From NCBI RefSeq assembly GCF_001570545.1, contig NZ_BBXD01000008.1:496001-560000 (forward strand): DNA of 64,000 bases. The letters are read 5' to 3'. Below are positions 34,072 through 40,921 of the stretch, one piece after another (positions within the stretch are counted from its first letter, which is position 1; the number at the start of each line of letters is the position of its first letter). The notes under the pieces were generated by a model. That model ran no database searches. It was given only the letters and a program-made list of their open reading frames with translations, and was not told the DNA's origin. A program made the position numbers and the translations under genes. The stretch is from Herbidospora mongoliensis. GTDB taxonomy: Bacteria > Actinomycetota > Actinomycetes > Streptosporangiales > Streptosporangiaceae.

Positions 34072-34475
34072 TCGTTGATGGTCTGGTCGCCGCCGGCCTG
34101 ATACACCCGCCCCGACCCGGACGCCTTCGCGTTCATCTGCACATTGCGCGCATTGTCCCCGGTGGAGACGATCCCGCTGTTGTCACCGCCGATGGCGACC
34201 GACCGCTCACCCGAAGCCGTGACATTCGGCCTGGTCTGCCCATCGCCGCTGTCCTCCGCGGCGGCGTCCACCCCGCCGCCGCTTCTGCCGGCCAGCAATC
34301 CGTACAACGCCACCCCCAGCCCGGCCAGAGCGACGAACACCCCGATCACACTGGCCAGCTGGTCGGCCTCCGCCAGCTCCACCCTCGACAGGTAGACACC
34401 CAACCCGATCGCGGCGACCATGGCGACCGCGATCCCGCCCCATATCAGCACACGCCTGCGCATAGCGGCCATCAT
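34068..34475 (-). CDS. Two-helix membrane protein with C-terminal signalling-type motif
   Basis: 135 residues from ATG 34475. Helix 1 (about 9-29) and helix 2 (about 41-63) form a hairpin, then a Gly/Asp-rich tail holds GERSVAIGGDNSGIVSTGDN (89-108) and, at 114-133, ASGSGRVYQAGGDQTI. The last part matches the STAND protein N-terminus at 12 of 20 positions. The next gene, the STAND ATPase, starts within its stop (4-bp overlap). I infer a membrane effector that the STAND protein nucleates through the shared motif. An in-frame GTG at 34520 is an alternative start. Confidence 0.72.
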   Translation of the reverse strand: MMAAMRRRVLIWGGIAVAMVAAIGLGVYLSRVELAEADQLASVIGVFVALAGLGVALYGLLAGRSGGGVDAAAEDSGDGQTRPNVTASGERSVAIGGDNSGIVSTGDNARNVQMNAKASGSGRVYQAGGDQTINE

Positions 34476-34566
34476 CAACCAATCACCAAGATCGCACAAT
34501 GTGATCGGCGGATAACGCACCGAATGTCCAGTGTGCTTCTTGCCTGATCCGCACGCGTGGGGTGCG

Positions 34567-35007
34567 TCAGGTGTTCGATGCGATCAACACGTCGCCGCGG
34601 CTGCTCGAACCATCGGAGAACACCCTGATCGCGGGCGGGGTGAGCGAGCTGTCATGGTCGTCGTACCAGGTCGGGTTCCAGTAGAGCGCGACCACGGCCA
34701 CATACCCGATGAGCGCCCACTGCACGACCGCCAGCGGCCGCACCCGGCGGCGGGCCACGAGCAGCAGGTTCGCCAGCACGACCAGCGCCAGGGCGACGGC
34801 GGGGTAGGCCGCGCGCATCCGCCTGCGCATCTCGTCCAGGTACTGCTCGAAGGTGGGGTCACCGAGCCCGCGGATGACGCTGTCGCCGTCGCCGAAGAGC
34901 GTGTCGCGCTTCACGGCGTCGAGATGCCACAGCAGGCCGCCGACCACCGTCAGATCCACCACGAGGATCAGCGCGACGACCAGCACAGTGCGAAGGGGCG
35001 GGCGCAT
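34567..35007 (-). CDS. Hypothetical membrane protein
   Basis: 146 residues from ATG 35007, which has AAAGGAG eight bases upstream. Three hydrophobic segments: about 6-27 (TVLVVALILVVDLTVVGG), 70-88 (AVALALVVLANLLLVARR) and 94-113 (VQWALIGYVAVVALYW). A 40-residue outer loop lies between the first and second. No family is recognised. It is upstream of, and on the same strand as, the membrane protein/STAND pair, with about 90 bp between, so it could be in the same transcript. Confidence 0.65.
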   Translation of the reverse strand: MRPPLRTVLVVALILVVDLTVVGGLLWHLDAVKRDTLFGDGDSVIRGLGDPTFEQYLDEMRRRMRAAYPAVALALVVLANLLLVARRRVRPLAVVQWALIGYVAVVALYWNPTWYDDHDSSLTPPAIRVFSDGSSSRGDVLIASNT

Positions 35008-35344
35008 CCGGCGGACTCCTTTCGTCGGTCCTTGAGACGCACCGGCGAAGGTGGAAGTTCGGCCGGTTCCCGACCCCGAGGGCGAACGCCAGGTCCGCCT
35101 CACCGCCCAGACCCTCCTGACCGACCACCCCCGCACCATCGAAAACGGCCGAGCCGGATCACCGGGCTCGGCCGTTTCTCTTCCTGACGCCTGACAAGCA
35201 AAAACCCACTTTCTGTTACGGCTCCGCCCACCCTGGCACCGACCACCGCCCCCGGTCCGCGCCGCACCCGGCGCCGGCCACCCGCTCCCGGCCCCCACCG
35301 CCACGGGTCATCGGCCACCGGACCGAAGGCCACGGAGCCCGCTG
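35008..35344. other. Gene-poor stretch with a hairpin, no supported gene
   Basis: 337 bp between two minus-strand genes. It contains the hairpin at 35143-35177 and a 47-codon plus-strand frame (35051-35194) whose second half runs through that hairpin; the frame is not accepted as a gene. The rest, 35200-35344, shows only C-rich sequence and no structure that I can support. Confidence 0.6.
35143..35177 (+). terminator. Hairpin terminator, orphan
   Basis: AAACGGCCGAGCC and GGCTCGGCCGTTT form a 13-bp perfect stem with loop GGATCACCG; the plus-strand side continues TCTCTTCC. No plus-strand gene ends here now, so it may be the relic of a lost gene. Confidence 0.7.
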
Positions 35345-35839
35345 TCAGTTGCCCACCGTGAACGTCAGGATGGTGCGGTCGTCAGGCTGCCCGTCCACAT
35401 CGTTCTGCACCCGGATCTGCCTGGTGGCGCTCTGCCCCGGCCACAGCAGGAACGTGCCGATGCTCCCCTTGCCCTTCAGCCAGGGAGTGTCCGCGCTGTC
35501 ACCCTCGAAGAACCAGACGACGATGTTGTCGACGGTCAGAATGCCCGAGGCGGCCCACCGGAGCCGGTAGTAGATCTCGGTGCGGGTCTCCCCACCGCAC
35601 TTCGCCCAGGCCTTGAAGCTTCTGGCCGGCCCGCCGATGCCTCCCGTCTTGCTACGCGGGAGGGTGGAGCGGCAGCGCTCGTTCTTGCCGAAATTCTCGT
35701 AATCCATCATGTCGAACGTGATGTTGACGGTCGCGGTCCGCTCGGCCAGGGCGGACGCCTCGGCAGCGGGTGCGAAAAGACCCAGAGAAAGGGCTCCCGC
35801 GGCGGCACTGAGGCCGAGAGAACGGACGATGCGGTTCAC
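35345..35839 (-). CDS. Secreted hypothetical protein
   Basis: 164 residues from GTG 35839, preceded by AAAGGAG at ideal spacing. The N-terminus NRIVRSLGLSAAAGALSLGL with APAAEASALA is a Sec signal peptide. The mature part is about 135 residues, beta-rich, with two cysteines (ERCRSTLP and WAKCGGET) probably disulfide-linked and an aromatic core (IVVWFFEGDSADTPWL). No family recognised. It lies at the outer flank of the element att region and could be cargo of the older, decayed element. Confidence 0.7.
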   Translation of the reverse strand: MNRIVRSLGLSAAAGALSLGLFAPAAEASALAERTATVNITFDMMDYENFGKNERCRSTLPRSKTGGIGGPARSFKAWAKCGGETRTEIYYRLRWAASGILTVDNIVVWFFEGDSADTPWLKGKGSIGTFLLWPGQSATRQIRVQNDVDGQPDDRTILTFTVGN

Positions 35840-36077
35840 CGGAATCTCCTTTGGTGAGGACGACGCTGTCCGCAGTAAAAGCCGGTCCACTTGCAACGTG
35901 CCTTCGAGACACCTGCCTGACCGATGCAAGGACCCCCGCCGCGTAGCAGAGCCCGGCGACCACCAGGGCGGGACTCATACAGTGGCCAGGCCCACGGCGC
36001 AAAATGACCCCTCCGGGCCTCACAGCGGGGCCGATTTTGGAACGGCGCGGCGCATATCTCGCATACAGGCACAGATC

Positions 36078-36164
36078 GAGGTCTACCGGCACCAGCTCAA
36101 GCCGGTGATCGCCAAAGGCGCTCACACGATGAACATCATCTTTGGTGACAAACCGTCGCCGTGA
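36078..36164 (+). pseudogene. Integrase C-terminal remnant
   Basis: The codons for EVYRHQLKPVIAKGAHTMNIIFG and the last five residues, ending at TGA 36162-36164, match the C-terminus of the intact integrase (46991-47077) with only a few substitutions, including the nucleophile Tyr. Everything N-terminal is missing; upstream DNA (before about 36070) is unrelated. The shared sequence continues past the stop to the partial tRNA-Pro copy. It is the tail of an older integrase gene from a related element at the same site. Confidence 0.85.
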
Positions 36165-36254
36165 GTCTGAGCGAGTTGGCTCCCGAAGACCCTCAGAAAC
36201 AGAAAAGGGCCTGACCCGCTCAGCGGATCAAGCCCTTACCTGTTACTCCACCGT

Positions 36255-36295
36255 CGGGGTGGCGGGATTCGAACCCACGGCCTCTTCGTCCCGAA
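36255..36295. repeat. attL: 41-bp copy of the 3' part of tRNA-Pro
   Basis: Identical to 47181-47221 over 41 bp, from CGGGGTGGCGGG through the T-arm to CGTCCCGAA in the anticodon stem. After that the left copy diverges (GGAAGATCAGG instead of CGAAGCGCG), so it is not a tRNA gene. This is the duplicated core left by integration into the 3' end of the tRNA. Confidence 0.88.
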
Positions 36296-36400
36296 GGAAG
36301 ATCAGGCTGTCTGAGGAGGTCGACGGGAGTCGATCGGGTGGCTCTGACTTGGGGGAGAAACCTGGGGAGGTCGGGGGGAGTCTGAGGCTGCCACAACACG

Positions 36401-36422
36401 GTGGCTCCCAAAAGTGGCTCCC
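36401..36422. promoter_or_regulatory. Arm-type direct repeats near attL
   Basis: GTGGCTCCC occurs at 36401-36409 and 36414-36422, 13 bp apart. The same TGGCTCCC core occurs as a pair near attR (47090-47097 and 47102-47109) and once in the older remnant (36177-36184). Paired short repeats near both att cores fit arm-binding sites for the integrase N-terminal domain. Confidence 0.5.
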
Positions 36423-36459
36423 GTAGCCCGGGTTCTGTCTCCTCCCAGGATCGGCACCG

Positions 36460-37620
36460 TCAGTCAGACGCTTGACCCCGCGTGACGACAGACCGAGGCG
36501 CGAGAGAAGTATCTCCATCCGTGATCATGTTTCTCTCTCGCACTGAGGTGATCAGTGCTCTGAAAGCATGCGGAAGGGTATCCGGCTTGTGCCGTAGAGC
36601 TGTCTCCAGGTGGATCAGAAAAGCATGTAGCTCGGGATCCGAGACAGATAGGGCATGCTCTCTAAGTCGGTCTATATCGCGGAAAACTTTAGCGTCTTCG
36701 TCCAATGGCTCGATAGTTACCAAATTTCTAGCCATGGCCATGATGAAGTCGCTGATGGGGAGTGGCCGCCCTGTTTCCTCTGCTTGTTTGCCCCAATCGC
36801 CCATCCATCGCAAGTTGGCCCATAGGCGTGCCACTAATGCCTCCTCTAGCCAAGCTCTCACCTGCTCGCGGACCGCGATTTGTGGGCCAGTAAGTGTCCG
36901 CGAGGATATTGTCAGCTCAACAATTGCAGCCAACGCTGTGAGCGCAACACCGAGGGTTATTGATTTACTGAAATCTTCTGTGAAGACCTGAGTGGTTACG
37001 GCGGCCGTTCCACCCGCACTGAGAGCTCTTGCCGAGCTTCTCCATCGCTGATGCCGCCGACGAATTTCGCTGTCGGGAACGTATCGATGGATTTCAGCGG
37101 CCATTTCCCAGCGGGCTGCGCCGGGCGCTTCGCCTTCACGCGCCTCGATAAGCACGCCATGTGCTTCGTTGAGCACCGCATCGGCGAATCGCTTTGCGCG
37201 ATCTTCTTCATCGAGATGGTAGTGAGCGAAATCGAGCGCTTTCCGGCCTGGAGCGCTTTCGGCAGCTTCCTTGATCCAGGCTCGCAGCCGGTCATCGAAG
37301 GTGAGGCTGAGTCGACTCCGATAGTCGGGGAACCGAATCCCCCATGTAATCTTTTCTCTGACCCAGCGACCCGTCCGGCGGAGTAGCCCAGAACGGTCTT
37401 GGTCAATGGGCAACTCGGTGATATCAAGTGCATCGCAGAAAGCGGTGGCCGCCTGCCCGACTTTCTCTGAGACAATGGTGTCGTCCTCGCTAAGTGCACG
37501 CGACACGGCCTGCCAGCGCAGATGCTTTAACCATCTTCTTTTTTCTAGAGTTTTCTTTCCAAATTGATACCAGCGCACACTTGCGCCGGCGTATCTAGCG
37601 ACAGGGGGGTGTGCCGACAT
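36460..37620 (-). CDS. Hypothetical element cargo protein with one membrane helix
   Basis: 386 residues, not recognised. The first 200 residues are Arg/Glu-rich and helical with RFPDYRSRLSLTFDDRLRAWI and ARWEMAAEIHRYVPDSEIRRRHQRWR. A hydrophobic stretch at about 221-242 (ITLGVALTALAAIVELTI) is a probable membrane helix, followed by a helical C-terminal half with LRWMGDWGKQAEETGRPLPISD. It is the gene nearest attL, a usual cargo position in such elements, and has lower GC than its chromosomal neighbours. A defence or exclusion role is possible but has no motif support. Confidence 0.65.
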   Translation of the reverse strand: MSAHPPVARYAGASVRWYQFGKKTLEKRRWLKHLRWQAVSRALSEDDTIVSEKVGQAATAFCDALDITELPIDQDRSGLLRRTGRWVREKITWGIRFPDYRSRLSLTFDDRLRAWIKEAAESAPGRKALDFAHYHLDEEDRAKRFADAVLNEAHGVLIEAREGEAPGAARWEMAAEIHRYVPDSEIRRRHQRWRSSARALSAGGTAAVTTQVFTEDFSKSITLGVALTALAAIVELTISSRTLTGPQIAVREQVRAWLEEALVARLWANLRWMGDWGKQAEETGRPLPISDFIMAMARNLVTIEPLDEDAKVFRDIDRLREHALSVSDPELHAFLIHLETALRHKPDTLPHAFRALITSVRERNMITDGDTSLAPRSVVTRGQASD

Positions 37621-37851
37621 GCCTCAAGCCTATGACTAGCTGGTTGCTTCAAAGGTCCGTATCGATAGCGATTGCGTTACATCGGGCGGTTTTTGCCGTA
37701 GAACGCAACATCTAGTCAATTCGCGCCCTGCTTTGGGGTCGCAATTGGGTGGATATGTCCAGACTGCTCACTATCTGGGTTGCATCACGAGCACTTGCAA
37801 TGTGTGACGTTTTTGTGCACCCGAATGAAATTTGTCATGGTTGAGGCAAGT

Positions 37852-38514
37852 TCAATCCTTGTGGCCGCCGCTTCTTGCTATCCACCACCAAACGAAACTC
37901 GCGACTAGAAGCGAGACATTCCATGGACTGGCGTCTGTAAATTGACTAAACTCTTCGAGTTCTGCATATTCGACTGACCAGGTGAAAAGAATACAGAAGA
38001 CCAGGACGAACGTTCCAGAAGCTAGGCCCAAAGCCTGTAGTTCCGGAGCCATAGAGCTCCACCATTGGCGGAGTAGATTCACGAGAGCTTCGTGATCGGC
38101 AAGTCCACCGTTGTCGGACGATACGGCAGCGGCTCTGTCTGAATCAGTCCTATCGATACCACCCTGTGTTGCACTAGAGAAGTTCTCGCGCCGATAGCTG
38201 AGCAATGCCGGACTCTGGAGCGATGAAGCTTCGATGAAGCTCTGGGCAAGCCGTTCCAGGGCCGGGGCGAGGCGGGTGACGTCGTGCTTGGCGAGCATGG
38301 CGGAGTGCTGCTTGGCCAGGTTCTCCAGGGCCGGGGCGAGGCGGGTGACGTCGTGCTTGGCGAGCATGGCGGAGTGCTGCTTGGCCAGGTTCTCCAGGGC
38401 CGGGGCGAGGCGGGTGACGTCGTGCTTGACGGCCATGGAGTAGAGCTGCTTGGTGAGTCGCGACTCAGCGTCGAAAAGCGCAGACACATGGGGGCTTACC
38501 CGGCGGTTTGCCAT
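37852..38514 (-). CDS. Membrane protein with 23-residue tandem repeats
   Basis: 220 residues. Residues 30-52 and 53-75 are identical copies beginning KHDVTRLAPALENLAKQ, and a third, partial copy runs from 76. These helical repeats probably form a coiled rod. Two membrane helices follow near the C-terminus (about 161-181, LGLASGTFVLVFCILFTWSV, and 197-213, WNVSLLVASFVWWWIA). No family recognised. It lies alone between AT-rich intergenic stretches within the element. Confidence 0.65.
   Translation of the reverse strand: MANRRVSPHVSALFDAESRLTKQLYSMAVKHDVTRLAPALENLAKQHSAMLAKHDVTRLAPALENLAKQHSAMLAKHDVTRLAPALERLAQSFIEASSLQSPALLSYRRENFSSATQGGIDRTDSDRAAAVSSDNGGLADHEALVNLLRQWWSSMAPELQALGLASGTFVLVFCILFTWSVEYAELEEFSQFTDASPWNVSLLVASFVWWWIARSGGHKD
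38255..38434. repeat. 69-bp tandem repeat, about 2.6 copies
   Basis: Copies start at TCCAGGGCCGGGGCGAGG at 38255, 38324 and 38393, exactly 69 bp apart, and are identical through the first two units. They are in frame and encode 23-residue helical repeats of the membrane protein gene. The repeats are more GC-rich than the surrounding gene, as if copied in from elsewhere. Confidence 0.9.
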
Positions 38515-38631
38515 GCGCTGAGCCTACTTGATGATCAGTAGCCAAGCGTTTACGTAATGTGATATTGCAATACCGTCCGTGTTGCGGCCGAGGCGGCCTT
38601 TGATACTAAGATTGCGACTCAGGTTGCTGGG

Positions 38632-38862
38632 TTGAGTTTGACTGGACTTGGCGAGCTAGTCTTTGTGTCTCTACTGATTATCGCAGTGGTCTGCCAGCGA
38701 GCTTCTCTCGGGTTCTTTGCTTCTGATGAGGATGAGGACACCACAGGAGGCGGGATGATCGCAGCCGTCAAAGAGCGACTAGTCCGCTGGTTCCGCACTG
38801 CCGCGCTCGTAGGCTCGAATCTACTCAGCGGGCTGGCCGTTGAGGCGGCAGTGTCGGGCTGA
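38632..38862 (+). CDS. Possible small membrane protein
   Basis: 76 residues if TTG 38632 is the start. A hydrophobic segment (ELVFVSLLIIAVVCQ) is followed by an acidic DEDEDTT stretch and a basic amphipathic part. The frame is open further upstream without a better start and no ribosome-binding site is clear, so existence as a gene is doubtful. Together with flanking DNA (38515-38897) this otherwise gene-free stretch of the element shows nothing else I can name. Confidence 0.3.
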   Translation: MSLTGLGELVFVSLLIIAVVCQRASLGFFASDEDEDTTGGGMIAAVKERLVRWFRTAALVGSNLLSGLAVEAAVSG

Positions 38863-38897
38863 GCCCAGCAACCGGGCTACCTTTTCGCGTCGCATTC

Positions 38898-39158
38898 TTA
38901 AGTGGTTTCGTTCGTCGGTGATTCCATGACGAAGCTACCCATGCCGGGCTCCGTTCGTATGAGCCCGTCCTGCCGCAGGGCGCGGTGAACCTTCTGGCCT
39001 GTCGCTGTGGCGATGCCGTAGATCTCCTGTAGCCCGAGGACGGACGGCACCTGGTCGCCGGCAGAGAGCTCCCCGCGCTCGATCTGCCCCTTGATGTCCT
39101 CATACACCTGGACCCACCGGGGAATCCCCGGCTTCCACTCCAGCCCTTGATCAGCCAC
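38898..39158 (-). CDS. GntR-family winged-helix regulator, DNA-binding domain only
   Basis: 86 residues: WVQVYEDIKGQIERGELSAGDQVPSVLGLQEIYGIATATGQKVHRA followed by a wing, EPGMGSFVM. The usual long C-terminal ligand domain is missing, as in KorSA-like regulators of actinomycete plasmids and integrative elements, which shut down transfer genes. A 10-bp palindrome (39213-39222) lies in the divergent region to its right and is a plausible operator. Confidence in the fold is high; its targets are inferred. Confidence 0.8.
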   Translation of the reverse strand: MADQGLEWKPGIPRWVQVYEDIKGQIERGELSAGDQVPSVLGLQEIYGIATATGQKVHRALRQDGLIRTEPGMGSFVMESPTNETT

Positions 39159-39212
39159 ACGAACACGCTAGGTACGTGACGCCATGCCTAGCGAGATACG
39201 ACATGCCTGGTG

Positions 39213-39222
39213 TGCTATAGCA
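39213..39222. promoter_or_regulatory. Candidate GntR operator
   Basis: The perfect palindrome TGCTATAGCA lies between the divergent GntR gene and the gene at 39244, in a TA-rich patch that could also hold the promoter -10 region. It is 22 bp before the downstream start codon. Confidence 0.4.
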
Positions 39223-39243
39223 TGGTGTACTACGGTGGACGTC

Positions 39244-39591
39244 ATGGTGACTCCCGAGAGCAAGCCTGACCCCGTGTCCCGCCAGGGGCGCGCAGAGGTT
39301 ACGCCTGTGTGGGTGCCCTTCCAGAGCACCCGAGGTGATCGGTTCCGGGTATCCGAGACGGCCTGCTGCGGTGTCTATGAATGGGCCTGCCAGGGCGGAT
39401 TGTATTTCATACTCCGCTACACCAAACAGAACGGATATGAGGAAACAGGAAGAGGGCTCTACCGGGAAGCCCGAGCCCTATGGGATGGCCTAACCATCGC
39501 ACACAAACTCACGCACTCCAACGGTCGTCCGCCAGGAACGCAAAAGCCAGCCGAGAAAGACTTACCTACGAATAACTCTCAAGAACGGTGA
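39244..39591 (+). CDS. Hypothetical element protein
   Basis: 115 residues from ATG 39244. A soluble, aromatic and cysteine-containing core, FRVSETACCGVYEWACQGGLYFILRY, is followed by a basic tail. There is no known motif. It begins a run of three plus-strand genes (39244, 39599, 39902) with gaps of 7 and 9 bp, likely one operon divergent from the small GntR regulator. The length and place suit a small accessory protein of an integrative element. Confidence 0.6.
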   Translation: MVTPESKPDPVSRQGRAEVTPVWVPFQSTRGDRFRVSETACCGVYEWACQGGLYFILRYTKQNGYEETGRGLYREARALWDGLTIAHKLTHSNGRPPGTQKPAEKDLPTNNSQER

Positions 39592-39598
39592 TCCGCAA

Positions 39599-39892
39599 AT
39601 GACCCACAACAGTCGAGACCAGTTCATTCACCTCATGCGCTTAGCATGGGACCTTCGGATGGAAGGGATAGGATTATCGGTCAAGTTACAGCAAGGACAA
39701 GAGCCATTCTTGGAGATCCCCAGGGCTGTCGGCCCTCTGCGAGTGATGGCGTTTCTGCAACACAACGAGTGGAAGTTCACCTGGGGGCGGGGTCGAGAGA
39801 ACTCGATATCCGCTCTCAGTGAGCAAGCCGCGTTGAGAATCTTGCGGCTTGCTCGAAGTGGCGACGAGCTAACGCGCGGCCCCGTCAGATAG
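39599..39892 (+). CDS. Hypothetical element protein
   Basis: 97 residues, 7 bp after the preceding gene. It reads QFIHLMRLAWDLRMEGIGLSV, an amphipathic helix, and then VMAFLQHNEWKFTWGRGREN, an aromatic strand pair. No family recognised. The following gene starts 9 bp downstream. Similar small proteins of about this size and tone accompany GntR regulators in actinomycete integrative elements, but their function is unknown. Confidence 0.55.
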   Translation: MTHNSRDQFIHLMRLAWDLRMEGIGLSVKLQQGQEPFLEIPRAVGPLRVMAFLQHNEWKFTWGRGRENSISALSEQAALRILRLARSGDELTRGPVR

Positions 39893-39901
39893 GGGAGTCC
39901 C

Positions 39902-40336
39902 ATGACTTATCAGCAAATCGCCGTAATCGTTAGAGGCAGGATCCGAGAGTGCGAATACCCGGAAGGCGCTCTACTGCCCTCAGAGGCAACTCTTTGTGGT
40001 GAGTTTGGTGTGGCTCGCTCCACCATCAGGCGAGCTCTGGGGTTGTTAGAAGGCGAAGGGCTAATTGTCGCTATCCCCGCGAAGGGGCGACGCGTAAAGA
40101 GCAGCCCCATGCCTGTGCCATACCTGTACGCGACCATCGCAGATGATATCCGTAGCCGAATTCGACATGAGAAGTTGCGAATGGGAGATCCTGTTCCGAG
40201 TGAGGCTGTGCTTCGCAAGCGTTATGGCGTCTCACGCAACACAATCCGCCAGGCTCTTGCACTCCTTGAGAGGGATGGACTACTCGTGGTTCAGCTGGGA
40301 AGCGGGCGATTCGTAGGCACCGCTGCGGGCACCTAG
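39902..40336 (+). CDS. Tandem double GntR winged-helix regulator
   Basis: 144 residues made of two complete GntR DNA-binding domains and nothing else. Domain 1 (about 3-66) has EGALLPSEATLCGEFGVARS with TIRRALGLLEGEGLI; domain 2 (about 74-140) has MGDPVPSEAVLRKRYGVSRN with TIRQALALLERDGLL and GSGRFVG as wing. GntR regulators normally have one such domain plus a ligand-binding dimerisation domain. A covalent pair could bind a full operator as a monomer. It is the third gene of a small operon in the element. Confidence 0.82.
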   Translation: MTYQQIAVIVRGRIRECEYPEGALLPSEATLCGEFGVARSTIRRALGLLEGEGLIVAIPAKGRRVKSSPMPVPYLYATIADDIRSRIRHEKLRMGDPVPSEAVLRKRYGVSRNTIRQALALLERDGLLVVQLGSGRFVGTAAGT

Positions 40337-40346
40337 CCATTTTCCG

Positions 40347-40916
40347 TCAGAGGGAAACTTCTTCCGATTCGGCCATCAGCTCACGCCATGGAATATCCGT
40401 GGTTGTGATGATCTGGCCCTTCCCCACGAACCGTGAAGCCACGAAGAGACCCGCGTCATGAGCGGCCTGCCCCGCGTGACTGGCCGATGCGTCCGCGATG
40501 AGCCACGGTGTGAGGTCCCGCTCGAATGCGTCGACAACTGTCTTGAGAACGCAGCTCTCCGTGTCGATGCCGCAGATGTAGAAGTCTCTCCAGCCGTATT
40601 CCTGCGCGAGTCGGTCGCCCTCTTCGCTGAAGAAACTGTAGATGGTCTTTTCGACGATGGCTGTTGCCTTGCTGGCCATCGGACTCAACTCCGGAACGAT
40701 GTCGATCTCTGGTGACGTCTTCACTTTCGACCAGCGAATCAAGCGCTCGAATGGGCTTCCGTCATAGTTAAGATACCGGGTGAAGACTACCGATCCGCCA
40801 GCGGCCTGCCACTGTTCCACCAGAGGGGCGATCACCGATATGACGGGGCTGGAATGCTCGGTGATGAAGCCGTTCTGCGCGTCAATGACGACCAGCACCG
40901 ACGTCTTGTCGAACAT
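40347..40916 (-). CDS. Isochorismatase-like cysteine hydrolase
   Basis: 189 residues with the Rossmann-like fold of the family. Asp12 in VVIDAQNGF, a Lys in VEKTIYSFF and Cys in ICGIDTESCVLKT form the expected Asp-Lys-Cys triad. Members hydrolyse isochorismate, nicotinamide or related amides; the target here is unknown. It follows the XRE-type regulator by 5 bp on the same strand, so the two are probably one operon inside the element. Metabolic cargo of this type is common next to such regulators. Confidence 0.82.
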   Translation of the reverse strand: MFDKTSVLVVIDAQNGFITEHSSPVISVIAPLVEQWQAAGGSVVFTRYLNYDGSPFERLIRWSKVKTSPEIDIVPELSPMASKATAIVEKTIYSFFSEEGDRLAQEYGWRDFYICGIDTESCVLKTVVDAFERDLTPWLIADASASHAGQAAHDAGLFVASRFVGKGQIITTTDIPWRELMAESEEVSL

Positions 40917-40921
40917 GGAAA

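Noticed and set aside
35051-35194. 47-codon plus-strand frame starting at GTG
   Set aside because: No ribosome-binding site, no homology I recognise, and its second half is the terminator hairpin; at best a relic of a lost gene.
36255-36330. A second tRNA-Pro gene at the left end of the element
   Set aside because: Only the 3' 41 bp match; the anticodon 5' half, D-arm and acceptor 5' strand are missing.
38255-38434. CRISPR-like array
   Set aside because: The repeats are contiguous 69-bp units with no unique spacers and are in frame within a protein gene.
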